NCBI GenBank assembly: GCA_902542235.1
Contig: CACBTT010000006.1
Location: 1-64,000, forward strand
Length of the DNA stretch: 64,000 bases
Direction: 5' to 3'
DNA from: an uncultured Pelagibacteraceae bacterium
GTDB lineage: Bacteria; Pseudomonadota; Alphaproteobacteria; Pelagibacterales; Pelagibacteraceae
The notes under the pieces are model-generated. The model was not told the DNA's origin, searched no databases, and worked only from the letters and a program-made list of their open reading frames with translations. The translations under genes were made by a program, and so were the position numbers. Below, piece by piece: positions 20,039 to 28,667 of the stretch. Position 1 is the stretch's first letter, and every line of letters begins with the position of its first letter.

Positions 20039-22102
20039 ATGTCTGAATTTTTCCTTGAATTATTTAGTGAAGAAATACCTTCCAGATTACAAATCAATGC
20101 TAGATATGAATTAACACAAATTTTTAAAAAATTTTTTGATGATAATGAAGTTATAGTTAAAGGTAAAATTAATACTTATTCTACTCCAAATAGGCTCATT
20201 GTTCATATAAATAAGATATCTAAAGATGTAATAAAAAAAGCAGAAGAAATTAGAGGTCCTAATATAAATGCTCCAGAAAAGGCTTTGGAGGGATTTTTAA
20301 AATCCAATAAAATAAGTAAAGAAAAAGTTTTCAAAAAAAGTACTGAAAAAGGCATATTCTACTTCTACAACAAACCATCGCAAAAAATAAAAACATACGA
20401 TTTATTAAAAGAAAGTATTGCAAGTTTGCTTTTAAAAATTTCATGGAAAAAATCGATGAAATGGGGCAATCATGTTTTATATTGGGGAAGACCGTTAAAA
20501 TCAATATTAGCTTTATTTGATAAAAAAATAATTGAATTTAAATTAAACCATTTACATAGTTCAAATAAAACTTTTACAGATAAAGATCTAGAAGATGAAG
20601 TAAAAAGATTTGATGATTTTAAATCTTATATAAAATTTTTTAAACAAAAAGGAGTAACAATTGATCAAGATAAAAGAAAAGAATTTATAATTAAAGAAAT
20701 AAACAAGGCAACTAATCAAAAAAAAATTCATATAAAAGTGAATGAAAAACTTATAGAAGAAATAATAAATATTGTTGAAAAACCAAAAATTTTAGTATGT
20801 GAGTTTAATAAGAAATTTTTAGAAATTCCACAAGAAATACTTATTATAACAATGCAGCATCACCAAAAATATTTTCCTACATTTGATAGCAAAAACAAAA
20901 TAACAAATAATTTTATAGTTGTAGCAGATTGCAAGGACAAAAAGGGATTGGTTAAATTAGGAAATCAAAATGTTGTAGATGCAAGGTTGGCAGATGCAGA
21001 ATTTTTTTGGAATAGAAATAAGTCTCAAAATTTAGTTAAACAGGTGTCTAGATTGAAGCAAATTAATTATTTTAAAGGGTTGGGAAGTTATTTTGATAAA
21101 ATACAAAGAGTAAGAAAACTTAGTGGAATAATATCAGATGAACTTTTAATAAGTAAAGAAAAGATAGAAATTGCCTCCTCAATTTGCAAAGTAGATTTGA
21201 TGTCGGATTTAGTTGGAGAGTTTCCCGAATTACAAGGCGTGATGGGTGGATATTTCGCAAGAGAGCAAGGTTTTGATGAAGAAATAAGTTTAGCTGTTTC
21301 AGAGCATTACTTACCAAGTGGCATTGATAGTAAAGTTCCAAAAAAACCATACAGCATAGCATTATCGTTAAGTGACAAAATAGACTCTTTAGTTGGATTT
21401 TTTGGAATTAGTCTCAAACCAACTAGTTCAAAAGATCCTTACGCCTTAAGAAGAATGGCAATTAGTTTATTAAGGTTAATAATTGAAAATCAAAAAAAAA
21501 TAAAATTAAGAGATCTAATAAATTATTCAATAAATTTATACAAAGAACAAAATTACTCTTTTGACTCAAAATTGATAAATCATGAATTGGGAGATTTTAT
21601 TTTAGATAGATTAAAGAATTATTTAAAAGAAAAAAATATTAGGTCGGATATTATTGAATGCTCCACTAATTCTTATGGAATAGATGATTTACTAAAAATT
21701 TTTAATAAATCATTAAATTTGAATAAAAATATTAAAAAAGATTTCGGTCTTGATGTTATTGCAATTTATAAAAGATCTGCAAACATTTTAAATAGCGAAA
21801 GTAAATCAAAAACAGAAATTGTAGGTTCTGCCGATCCTGGTCTCTTTAAAAATGATTATGAAAAAAATCTTTATAAAAAAATACATGCTATAAGAAAGTA
21901 TTTTTCAAGCATAGGTAGAGACGAGGATTATGATGAAAGTCTTAAAATACTCTCAAGTGCTAAAATAGAGGTTAATGAGTTTTTTGATAATGTAATAGTT
22001 AATGATCAAGAAGAATTAATTAAAAAAAACAGACTAGAACTTTTAAAAATGTTGTGTAAAAGCTTCGATAATTATTTTAACTTTTCAAAAATAGAAGCAT
22101 AA
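20039..22102 (+). CDS. glyS: Glycyl-tRNA synthetase beta subunit
   Basis: tRNA-binding partner of GlyQ. The 687-residue protein begins MSEFFLELFSEEIPSR, the usual GlyS start, and includes RLADAEFFWNRNK near 316, VDLMSDLVGEFPELQGVMGGYFAREQG near 386, and DKIDSLVGFFGISLKPTSSKDPYALRRMAISLLRLI near 444, all GlyS signatures. The C-terminal anticodon-binding-like domain (GSADPGLFKNDYEKNLYKKI) is present. One base separates it from glyQ and its stop is adjacent to the ppdK ATG. It is lysine-rich, like its neighbours, with no sign of foreign origin. Confidence 0.95.
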   Translation: MSEFFLELFSEEIPSRLQINARYELTQIFKKFFDDNEVIVKGKINTYSTPNRLIVHINKISKDVIKKAEEIRGPNINAPEKALEGFLKSNKISKEKVFKKSTEKGIFYFYNKPSQKIKTYDLLKESIASLLLKISWKKSMKWGNHVLYWGRPLKSILALFDKKIIEFKLNHLHSSNKTFTDKDLEDEVKRFDDFKSYIKFFKQKGVTIDQDKRKEFIIKEINKATNQKKIHIKVNEKLIEEIINIVEKPKILVCEFNKKFLEIPQEILIITMQHHQKYFPTFDSKNKITNNFIVVADCKDKKGLVKLGNQNVVDARLADAEFFWNRNKSQNLVKQVSRLKQINYFKGLGSYFDKIQRVRKLSGIISDELLISKEKIEIASSICKVDLMSDLVGEFPELQGVMGGYFAREQGFDEEISLAVSEHYLPSGIDSKVPKKPYSIALSLSDKIDSLVGFFGISLKPTSSKDPYALRRMAISLLRLIIENQKKIKLRDLINYSINLYKEQNYSFDSKLINHELGDFILDRLKNYLKEKNIRSDIIECSTNSYGIDDLLKIFNKSLNLNKNIKKDFGLDVIAIYKRSANILNSESKSKTEIVGSADPGLFKNDYEKNLYKKIHAIRKYFSSIGRDEDYDESLKILSSAKIEVNEFFDNVIVNDQEELIKKNRLELLKMLCKSFDNYFNFSKIEA

Positions 22103-24766
22103 ATGCCAAAATTAGTTTTTAATTTTAAATCTAAAGACACAATAAAAATAAAAAACCCAAAAAATATTTTAGGAGGCAAAGGTGCAAATTTATCAGAAAT
22201 GGGAAGGATGGGTTTACCTGTCCCACCTGGATTTACGATTTCTACTGAAGTTTGTGATTTATTTTATAAAAATAAAAAGAAATTAAAGCCTAAAATTATT
22301 AATGAAATAAATAGAGAGTTAAAAAATATTGAAAAAGATTCTGGTAAAAAATTTGGAGATTTGAAAAATCCTTTGTTGTTATCTGTAAGATCTGGCGCGA
22401 GAGTATCCATGCCAGGAATGATGGATACTATTTTAAATCTTGGACTAAATGACAAAACTGTGATTGCTTTAGCAAATAAAACTTCAAATATGAGATTTGC
22501 AAAAGATAGTTATAGAAGATTTATACAAATGTATGCAAATGTTGTTATGGGTGTTGAAAGTTATAATTTTGAAGAATTAATTGAAAATTACAAACTTACA
22601 AAAGGTGTTTTGCTAGACACTGATTTGGATGAAGATGATTGGGATGGATTGATTGAAGACTTTAAAAATATTGTAAAAGAAAAAACAAAAAAAAATTTTC
22701 CTCAAAATATTAATGATCAATTACTAGGTGCAATTAGCGCAGTATTTTTGTCATGGGAGAGTAACAGAGCAAAGGTTTATAGAAAATTAAATCATATCCC
22801 TTCAGAGTGGGGAACTGCAGTAAATGTTCAGTCCATGGTTTTTGGTAATATGGGTGATGATTGTGCGACAGGCGTTGTATTTACACGTAATCCATCAAAT
22901 GGAATTAATGAAATCTATGGCGAATATTTAATAAATGCTCAAGGAGAAGATGTTGTTGCAGGGACAAGGACGCCCCAACATATAACTAAGAAAGCTAGAA
23001 AAGATGCAAAAGAAACATTTCTTTCAATGGAAGAGTCTATGCCTAGAGTTTATAAAAATCTAAAAAATATTCTTATAAAGCTGGAGAAACATTATAAAGA
23101 TATGCAGGATGTGGAGTTCACAGTCGAAAATAATAAGTTATGGATGTTGCAAACTAGATCAGGAAAAAGAACTGCAAAATCATCAGTCAAAATTGCTGTC
23201 GATATGGAAAGAGAAAAACTCATCACTAAAAAAGAGGCTGTGCTTAGAGTACAACCAAATTCATTAGATACTTTGCTTCATCCAACTTTAGATGAAACAG
23301 CAAATTTAGAAGTAATAGCTAAAGGCCTTCCTGCTTCTCCAGGAGCAGCTAGTGGAAAAGTAGTATTTACATCCGATGAGGCTGAAAGATTAAATGGAAT
23401 GATGCAAAATACAATCCTAGTAAGAGTAGAAACATCACCTGAAGATATCAATGGTATGCATGCAGCTAAAGGAATTCTTACTGCAAGAGGAGGGATGACC
23501 AGCCATGCTGCAGTAGTTGCAAGAGGAATGGGTAGACCTTGTGTATCTGGCTCAAGCGAAATAGAAATAGATTACCAAAATAAAATTTTTAAAACAAAAA
23601 ATAATGAAATTAAAGAGGGTGATTTAATTACAATTGATGGATCAACTGGTAGAATTATAAAAGGAGAGGTTAAAACTGTTAAACCCGAAATTTCGGGAGA
23701 TTTTTCTAAACTTATGAGCTGGGCTGACAAATTTAGAAAACTAAAAATTAGAACTAATTCTGAAACACCTCTTGATAGTAAAACTGCTAGAGAATTTGGA
23801 GCTGAAGGAATAGGTCTTTGTAGAACAGAACATATGTTTTTTGATGAAGAGAGAATTTTATCTGTAAGAGAAATGATTTTATCAAAATCAAAAGAAGATA
23901 GGGCTAGTGCTTTAAAGAAACTTCTACCTTTTCAAAAAAAGGATTTTATTGATATCTTTAAAATTATGAATGGTCTACCTGTTACAGTTAGATTATTAGA
24001 TCCACCACTTCATGAATTTTTACCGAAAAATCAAAAAGAAATTAGCGATGTAGCAAATGCTTTAAACATCAAAAGTTCTGAATTAGAGGGTAGAATAACA
24101 GAACTTCATGAACAAAATCCAATGCTTGGTCATAGAGGTTGTAGATTAGGTATATCATTCCCAGAAATATATGAGATGCAGTGTACTGCGATTTTTCATG
24201 CATTAGTTGAATGTAAAAAACTAAAGATAAAATCTATTATTCCAGAGATCATGATACCTTTGGTATCAACTGAAGCAGAAATAAAAATAATGAAAGATTT
24301 AGTAATTAGAGTTGCAAAAGAAGTTGAAAATAAAACTAAAACAAAACTAAATTTTTTAGTAGGTACAATGATTGAGCTCCCAAGAGCAGCAATCAAAGCA
24401 GATGATATATCTAGACATGCAGAATTCTTTAGTTTTGGTACAAATGATTTGACGCAAACAACTTTTGGAATTAGCAGAGATGATAGTGGTAAGTTTTTAA
24501 ATGATTATATTGATAATAAAATTTTTGATGTTGATCCATTTGTTTCTATAGACGAAGGAGTTGGGGATTTGATAGAAATGGCAACAAAAAAAGGTAGAAA
24601 AATTAACAAAAAAATTAAACTTGGTATATGTGGTGAGCACGGAGGTGATCCTAAAAGTATCGACTTTTGTGCACGTGCTGGTTTAGATTATGTATCTTGT
24701 TCACCTTATAGAGTACCTGTTGCAAGACTTGCTGCTGCTCAAGCTCAATTAAAAAAATTAAATTAA
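22103..24766 (+). CDS. ppdK: Pyruvate, phosphate dikinase
   Basis: Interconverts pyruvate, ATP and phosphate with PEP, AMP and pyrophosphate. The 887 residues show all three domains: the N-terminal nucleotide-binding domain (GGKGANLSEMGRMGLPVPPGFTIST; SVRSGARVSMPGMMDTILNLGLN), the central phosphohistidine domain (GILTARGGMTSHAAVVARGMGRPCVSG near residue 460, His in TSHAA), and the C-terminal PEP/pyruvate barrel ending with FGTNDLTQTTFGISRDD and GICGEHGGDPKSI (active-site Cys). Length is as expected. It starts directly after glyS and converges on nadC with a 3-base gap. In a marine heterotroph it probably supports gluconeogenesis or reversible glycolysis (inference). Confidence 0.97.
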   Translation: MPKLVFNFKSKDTIKIKNPKNILGGKGANLSEMGRMGLPVPPGFTISTEVCDLFYKNKKKLKPKIINEINRELKNIEKDSGKKFGDLKNPLLLSVRSGARVSMPGMMDTILNLGLNDKTVIALANKTSNMRFAKDSYRRFIQMYANVVMGVESYNFEELIENYKLTKGVLLDTDLDEDDWDGLIEDFKNIVKEKTKKNFPQNINDQLLGAISAVFLSWESNRAKVYRKLNHIPSEWGTAVNVQSMVFGNMGDDCATGVVFTRNPSNGINEIYGEYLINAQGEDVVAGTRTPQHITKKARKDAKETFLSMEESMPRVYKNLKNILIKLEKHYKDMQDVEFTVENNKLWMLQTRSGKRTAKSSVKIAVDMEREKLITKKEAVLRVQPNSLDTLLHPTLDETANLEVIAKGLPASPGAASGKVVFTSDEAERLNGMMQNTILVRVETSPEDINGMHAAKGILTARGGMTSHAAVVARGMGRPCVSGSSEIEIDYQNKIFKTKNNEIKEGDLITIDGSTGRIIKGEVKTVKPEISGDFSKLMSWADKFRKLKIRTNSETPLDSKTAREFGAEGIGLCRTEHMFFDEERILSVREMILSKSKEDRASALKKLLPFQKKDFIDIFKIMNGLPVTVRLLDPPLHEFLPKNQKEISDVANALNIKSSELEGRITELHEQNPMLGHRGCRLGISFPEIYEMQCTAIFHALVECKKLKIKSIIPEIMIPLVSTEAEIKIMKDLVIRVAKEVENKTKTKLNFLVGTMIELPRAAIKADDISRHAEFFSFGTNDLTQTTFGISRDDSGKFLNDYIDNKIFDVDPFVSIDEGVGDLIEMATKKGRKINKKIKLGICGEHGGDPKSIDFCARAGLDYVSCSPYRVPVARLAAAQAQLKKLN

Positions 24767-24769
24767 ATT

Positions 24770-25606
24770 TTATATTTCCAATTTTAAGTCTAATGCATCC
24801 ATTGAGTGAGTTAAAGATCCTACAGAAATTCTATCTACACCAGTAGAGGAAATATTTTTAACATTGTTTAAGTTAATTCCTCCTGATGCTTCAGTTTCAT
24901 AAAATTTACCAGACATTTTGATTGCTTTTTTTAAATTTTTTGAATTCATATTATCTAATAAAATTCTATCAAATTTCAGACCCAATATTCTCTTTAACTG
25001 AGATAAATTATCAACCTCTACTGTAATTTTTTTTCTTCCCTTATTTTTTATAGCTTTTTGAATTAAATTTTCAAAATTTTTTTCAGAACTTATGTGATTA
25101 TCTTTTATTAAGTATTCATCACTCAAGTTAAATCTGTGGTTTGTTCCACCACCTAATTTAACAGCATATTTTTGGATCACTCTAAGATTTGGTATCGTTT
25201 TTCTTGTACAGCAAATTTTAGTTTTTTTTCCTACCTTTTTTACAAACATATTTGTTTTTGTTGCTATTCCAGAAATATGAGAAACAAAGTTTAATGCCAC
25301 TCTTTCTCCAGTTAAAATATTTTTTAGGTCACCATCAATAGTCGCAACTACCTCGCCTTTTTTAATTCTAGATCCATCTTTTTTTTTATTTTTAAATTTT
25401 ATTTTTTTATCAATTAATTTAAAAGTTTCTTTTGCAAATTCTATACCTCCCAAAATACCTTTTTGGTTACTTATCATTTTTACTTTCTTTTTAATATTTT
25501 TATTAATTAATTCTGAAGTAATATCGCCTGATGGATATAAGTCCTCATTCAAAGCTAATTTACATGAAGATTTTATAAAATTTTTACTTAATTGAATTTT
25601 AGTCAC
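24770..25606 (-). CDS. nadC: Nicotinate-nucleotide pyrophosphorylase (carboxylating)
   Basis: Converts quinolinate and PRPP to nicotinate mononucleotide with loss of CO2 in NAD synthesis. In 278 residues: LNEDLYPSGDITSELI at the N-terminus, GERVALNFVSHISGIAT near 102, CCTRKTIPNLRVIQKYAVKLGGGTNHRFNLSDEYLIKDNHI near 130-170 (PRPP and quinolinate binding), ILLDNMNSKNLKKAIKM near 216 and ASGGINLNNV near 240. Length is typical. It follows nadA with 5 bases between, giving a nadA-nadC operon; an L-aspartate oxidase or dehydrogenase gene is not in the window. Confidence 0.95.
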   Translation of the reverse strand: MTKIQLSKNFIKSSCKLALNEDLYPSGDITSELINKNIKKKVKMISNQKGILGGIEFAKETFKLIDKKIKFKNKKKDGSRIKKGEVVATIDGDLKNILTGERVALNFVSHISGIATKTNMFVKKVGKKTKICCTRKTIPNLRVIQKYAVKLGGGTNHRFNLSDEYLIKDNHISSEKNFENLIQKAIKNKGRKKITVEVDNLSQLKRILGLKFDRILLDNMNSKNLKKAIKMSGKFYETEASGGINLNNVKNISSTGVDRISVGSLTHSMDALDLKLEI

Positions 25607-25611
25607 AGATT

Positions 25612-26601
25612 TTATCTGCCTATTTCTGCCATTCTCTCTACTGATTTTCTTGCTTTTTGAATTGTCTCATTGTCCATAATTAATTCGTTAGTTTCATTTT
25701 CTAAACAATCTAATATTTTAGGCAAAGTAATTCTTTTCATATGAGGACAAAGATTGCATGGTCTAATAAATTCAACATTTGGATTATCAATTTGGACATT
25801 GTCACTCATCGAGCATTCTGTGACCATCATAACTTTTTCTGGCTGATTATCTCTCACATATTTAATCATTCCACTCGTAGAGCCTGCAAAATCAGATGCT
25901 TGTATTACATCAGGAGGACATTCGGGATGTGCTATTATTTTTATGCCTGGATTAGCTTTTCTAATATCATTAATTTCTTGATCATTGAATTGTTCATGCA
26001 CTTCACAAGTTCCCTTCCAAGAAATAATTTCTATATCAGTTTGTGATGCCACATATTTAGCTAAAAAATCATCAGGTAAAAATATTACTTTTTTTACTCC
26101 TAATGACTCTACAATTTTTACTGCATTTGCAGAAGTACAACAAACATCAGTTTCAGCTTTAACATCAGCAGATGTATTTACATACGAGACCACTGGAACA
26201 CCAGGATATTGTTTTTTTAGATTTCTAACATCATCACCCGTTATAGATGAAGACAATGAGCAGCCTGCTTGCATATCTGGCAGTAAAACTTTTTTTTCAG
26301 GACTCATTAGTTTTGCAGTTTCAGCCATAAAATGAACACCACACATTACAATTATATCTGCTTTTGTTTTTGCAGCCTTTACCGCTAACGCTAAAGAGTC
26401 TGCAGAAAAATCTGAAATGCCGTGATAAATTTCTGGTGTTTGATAATTGTGAGCAAGAATTACTGCGTTCTTCTCTTTTTTTAATTTATTAATTTTATAA
26501 ATATATGGTGCATGTGTAGCCCATTCTATCTCTGGGATTTTTTTTGATACTTTATTATAAATTGAGTTTGTTGCTTTTTTTATTTCACTGGTAAATTCCA
26601 T
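25612..26601 (-). CDS. nadA: Quinolinate synthase
   Basis: Condenses iminoaspartate with dihydroxyacetone phosphate to quinolinate, using a 4Fe-4S cluster. The 329-residue protein has AVILAHNYQTPEIYHGISDFSADSLALAVKA near residue 43, VMCGVHFMAETAKLMSPEKKVLLPDMQAGCSLSSSI near 83, ETDVCCTSANAVK near 152, and RPCNLCPHMKRITL near 281. The cysteines in the second, third and fourth of these are the expected cluster ligands. Length is as usual. It is divergent from tRNA-Leu, with 58 bases between. An oxygen-sensitive cluster enzyme, so the Fe-S assembly machinery elsewhere in the genome is needed. Confidence 0.96.
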   Translation of the reverse strand: MEFTSEIKKATNSIYNKVSKKIPEIEWATHAPYIYKINKLKKEKNAVILAHNYQTPEIYHGISDFSADSLALAVKAAKTKADIIVMCGVHFMAETAKLMSPEKKVLLPDMQAGCSLSSSITGDDVRNLKKQYPGVPVVSYVNTSADVKAETDVCCTSANAVKIVESLGVKKVIFLPDDFLAKYVASQTDIEIISWKGTCEVHEQFNDQEINDIRKANPGIKIIAHPECPPDVIQASDFAGSTSGMIKYVRDNQPEKVMMVTECSMSDNVQIDNPNVEFIRPCNLCPHMKRITLPKILDCLENETNELIMDNETIQKARKSVERMAEIGR

Positions 26602-26618
26602 AAAAAAAACTTATCAAC

Positions 26619-26647
26619 TTGAAATGGAATTGTCATTCATTTAATCT
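26619..26647 (+). promoter_or_regulatory. Candidate promoter of tRNA-Leu
   Basis: TTGAAA (26619-26624) and TAATCT (26642-26647) are separated by 17 bases, and the -10 box ends 12 bases before the first tRNA base. It shares the 58-base gap with the divergent nadA start. Confidence 0.5.
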
Positions 26648-26659
26648 GCCGCATAACAT

Positions 26660-26745
26660 GCGGTCATGCTGAAACTGGTAGACAGGCACGGTTGAGGGCC
26701 GTGTGGGCCTAGCCCATGAGAGTTCGATTCTCTCTGACCGCACCA
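26660..26745 (+). tRNA. tRNA-Leu (anticodon GAG)
   Basis: A class II tRNA with a long variable arm. The acceptor stem is GCGGTCA/TGACCGC, discriminator A, CCA encoded. The anticodon stem CACGG/CCGTG encloses TTGAGGG, giving anticodon GAG, which reads CUC and CUU. The T arm has GAGAGTTCGATTCTCTC, and the variable arm TGGGCCTAGCCCA forms its own stem, as expected for leucine tRNAs. It lies 18 bases before the left copy of the 30-base direct repeat. Confidence 0.96.
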
Positions 26746-26763
26746 AAAACAAATATTATTTTT

Positions 26764-26793
26764 AGGGGCGTTCTGTTGCCAGGTGCCCCAAAC
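26764..26793. repeat. Left copy of the 30-bp direct repeat flanking the insert (att-like)
   Basis: AGGGGCGTTCTGTTGCCAGG and the next ten bases are identical to 28668-28697, which is the 3' end of the ssrA gene. Flanking bases then diverge. The unit itself folds (GGGGC/GCCCC stem, CTG/CAG inner stem). Such a duplicated end of ssrA is the usual footprint of site-specific integration into tmRNA genes. Confidence 0.85.
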
Positions 26794-26802
26794 AATATAG
26801 TC

Positions 26803-26827
26803 TTTTTCCTGATTTATTGAGGAAAAA
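26803..26827. repeat. Inverted repeat at left end of the element
   Basis: TTTTTCCT and AGGAAAAA form a perfect 8-base stem around a 9-base loop. There is no following T-run on either strand, so a terminator is doubtful; it may be a protein-binding site or end-structure of the element. Confidence 0.45.
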
Positions 26828-26849
26828 ATGTGTTAATTTATTACTCTTC

Positions 26850-26867
26850 GACGCCACTGTGACGCCA
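26850..26867. repeat. Inner imperfect repeat, left copy
   Basis: GACGCCACTGTGACGCCA contains GACGCCAC twice at an 11-base period. A related sequence, GACGCCACTACGACACC, is found just after the second ORF at 28605-28621 (14 of 17 bases equal). The GC-rich composition stands out from the AT-rich surroundings. Confidence 0.5.
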
Positions 26868-26894
26868 CAAGTATTGTGATAGGATAAAAATAAT

Positions 26895-27605
26895 ATGATT
26901 TTCGGTTTAGGCTATAATCCTGAGAATGACGCTAGATTTATTATTGAAAAATTAAGAGATCTCGAAAAAACTTTTTATAATAAACTTGTCGACCAAAGGG
27001 GGCTTTATGAAAAAGATTTATCAGAATATTTTGACTCAGATAAAATAATTTGGAAAAAAAAAAGTATTGATACGAAAGCTAGAATAACTTCCAAAAATGA
27101 AAATAAATTTTGGTGGAAGTATGAAGAAAACGAAAAATTTGAATTTCATATATTAGCATCATTAGGATTTGTATTTAGGTGTATTTCATTTGATATGGAA
27201 GGATTTGAGGCAACACTTGATTATGATAAATTTCATAAAAGTATGGAATTTGGATTAAGGGAGTATCAAATTGACTTTATGGACAGAAGTAAAAAAGAGT
27301 CTTCAAATGCAAAGAAATTGGCTAGAAAAATTTTAGACCTTGATAATCAATTTATAGATAATTCAAAAAAACATTTGCCTGAAAATTTAAAGAAAAAAAA
27401 AAGAAAGAAGAAAGTAAAATATTACGTTCATCCAATTGATGCTCTAGATCCAGGTTTAGATAAAAATGAAATAAAAAATAGAAAATGGAATGAAAGAATG
27501 ATTGGAATTTATATGTTATTTCTTATTGTAGTTTGTTTTTTAATTCCTGCTTATGATATAATATCTGAGATGATTAGATGCAGAAGTGTTTGGTTAAAAT
27601 GTTAA
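26895..27605 (+). CDS. Hypothetical protein with C-terminal membrane anchor, inside the ssrA element
   Basis: I do not recognise this 236-residue protein. The N-terminal 190 residues are charged and helical in appearance (ARFIIEKLRDLEKTFYNKLVDQRGLYEKDL), with a central aromatic patch (FWWKYEENEKFEFHILASLGFVFRCISF) and a very basic stretch KKKKRKKKVKYY near 167. One strong hydrophobic segment, MIGIYMLFLIVVCFLIPAYDI, lies near residues 200-221, leaving about 15 residues after it. This suggests a tail-anchored protein with a cytoplasmic body. The ATG follows TAAAAATAAT with no clear ribosome-binding site. The endonuclease gene begins 13 bases after the stop, so the two are probably co-transcribed as cargo of the element. 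Function unknown. Confidence 0.65.
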   Translation: MIFGLGYNPENDARFIIEKLRDLEKTFYNKLVDQRGLYEKDLSEYFDSDKIIWKKKSIDTKARITSKNENKFWWKYEENEKFEFHILASLGFVFRCISFDMEGFEATLDYDKFHKSMEFGLREYQIDFMDRSKKESSNAKKLARKILDLDNQFIDNSKKHLPENLKKKKRKKKVKYYVHPIDALDPGLDKNEIKNRKWNERMIGIYMLFLIVVCFLIPAYDIISEMIRCRSVWLKC

Positions 27606-27618
27606 ATAAAATTAATCA

Positions 27619-28605
27619 ATGAGGAGTAAAGAGTTTAATAAAGTAAAGCCTTATTGTTATGAAATAACCAGAAATAAGGATGGAAAAAAATATTTTGGAG
27701 TTAGATGGTCAAATATAGCTCATAATAGACCTCCAATTTATGATTTAGGTAAAAGTTATTTTACTAGTCGACCTTCTTTAAGTTCAGATTTTAGAAAAAA
27801 TAAAAAAGCTTATAAAATAAAATTTGTTTATACTTTTGACACAATAGAAGAGGCTAGAGATTATGAATTAAAATTTAATAAAAAAATTCTTAAAAATAAC
27901 AAATGGTTAAATACCTCTGCTTTTCCACAAATAATACATACAGATGAGTCTAAAAAAAAATTAAGAGTTATAAAATTAGGTTCAAAATTAACAAAAGAAA
28001 CGAGAAAGAAAATATCCAAGTCTAATACGGGAAAAAAACATAGAAAAGAAACAATTAAAAAAATGAAAGACGCTCAATTAGGAGACAAACATTGGGCTTT
28101 TGGATTAAAAGGTAAAGACAATCCAAACTATGGAAAAAAACATTCTGAAGAATTTAAAAAAAGACGAAGTCAGGTTTCTAGAGATGTATGGTTAAGACCA
28201 GGCGTAAGGGAAAAAATCAAAAAATCTATGAAAGGCAGAATACCTTGGAATAAAGGAAAAACTAATATTTATTCACCAGATGTTTTAAAAAAAATGTCAC
28301 TAGCGAAAAAAAATAAACCTAGTCCTCACATCGGAAAAAAAATGTCTGAAAGTGCAAAAAGAAAAATGAAAATTGCTTGGATTGAAAGAAGAAAAAGAGG
28401 AGTTAGTGAAGAAACTAGAAAAAAATTATCAAAAGCTTTTAGTGGAAAAAACCATCCACTTTATGGATTAAAAGGAAAGAAAAATCCAAATTATGGTAGA
28501 AAAAATTCTACTAGTACAAAAAAAAGAATGTCAATCTCTGCAAAAATTGCTTGGACATCAGAGAGAAAAGCAAATGTTAGTAGAAACAGAACTTTAAAAG
28601 TTTAG
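27619..28605 (+). CDS. GIY-YIG/NUMOD3-type (homing-like) endonuclease
   Basis: A 328-residue, extremely lysine-rich protein. The N-terminus (about residues 10-90), YCYEITRNKDGKKYFGVRWS...FVYTFDTIEEARDYELKFNKKI, fits a GIY-YIG nuclease core: the two short strands ending in YFGVR and a later Glu in a helix. From about residue 115 onward it is made of short DNA-binding modules of the NUMOD3 type: KISKSNTGKKHRKETIKKM, GLKGKDNPNYGKKHSEEFKKR, KPSPHIGKKMSESAKRKM, GLKGKKNPNYGRKNSTSTKKR. Two of these are near copies. Such proteins are typical of phage and intron homing endonucleases. It follows the orphan gene by 13 bases and its stop overlaps the right inner repeat. Whether the nuclease is active or drives mobility of this element is inference. 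Confidence 0.78.
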   Translation: MRSKEFNKVKPYCYEITRNKDGKKYFGVRWSNIAHNRPPIYDLGKSYFTSRPSLSSDFRKNKKAYKIKFVYTFDTIEEARDYELKFNKKILKNNKWLNTSAFPQIIHTDESKKKLRVIKLGSKLTKETRKKISKSNTGKKHRKETIKKMKDAQLGDKHWAFGLKGKDNPNYGKKHSEEFKKRRSQVSRDVWLRPGVREKIKKSMKGRIPWNKGKTNIYSPDVLKKMSLAKKNKPSPHIGKKMSESAKRKMKIAWIERRKRGVSEETRKKLSKAFSGKNHPLYGLKGKKNPNYGRKNSTSTKKRMSISAKIAWTSERKANVSRNRTLKV

Positions 28606-28621
28606 ACGCCACTACGACACC
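28605..28621. repeat. Inner imperfect repeat, right copy
   Basis: GACGCCACTACGACACC begins on the last base of the endonuclease stop codon and matches 14 of 17 bases of the left copy at 26850. Confidence 0.45.
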
Positions 28622-28667
28622 GAAAAACACAAAATTGAGTTATCCAAAATGATAATAGAGGATTTTA

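Noticed and set aside
26764-26793. The GGGGC-hairpin repeat as a simple rho-independent terminator duplicated by chance
   Set aside because: Neither copy is followed by a T-run on either strand, and 30 identical bases exceed what chance or terminator convergence would give; duplication with the insert is the better explanation.
26803-26827. TTTTTCCT/AGGAAAAA hairpin as terminator of tRNA-Leu
   Set aside because: No T-tract follows on the plus strand and the stem is A/T-rich; kept only as an inverted repeat.
27619-28605. Internal repeats of the endonuclease gene as a DNA-level tandem repeat
   Set aside because: Similarity is clear in protein (NPNYGKKHSEE / NPNYGRKNSTS) but the units are not evenly spaced, and fit known DNA-binding modules of such enzymes.
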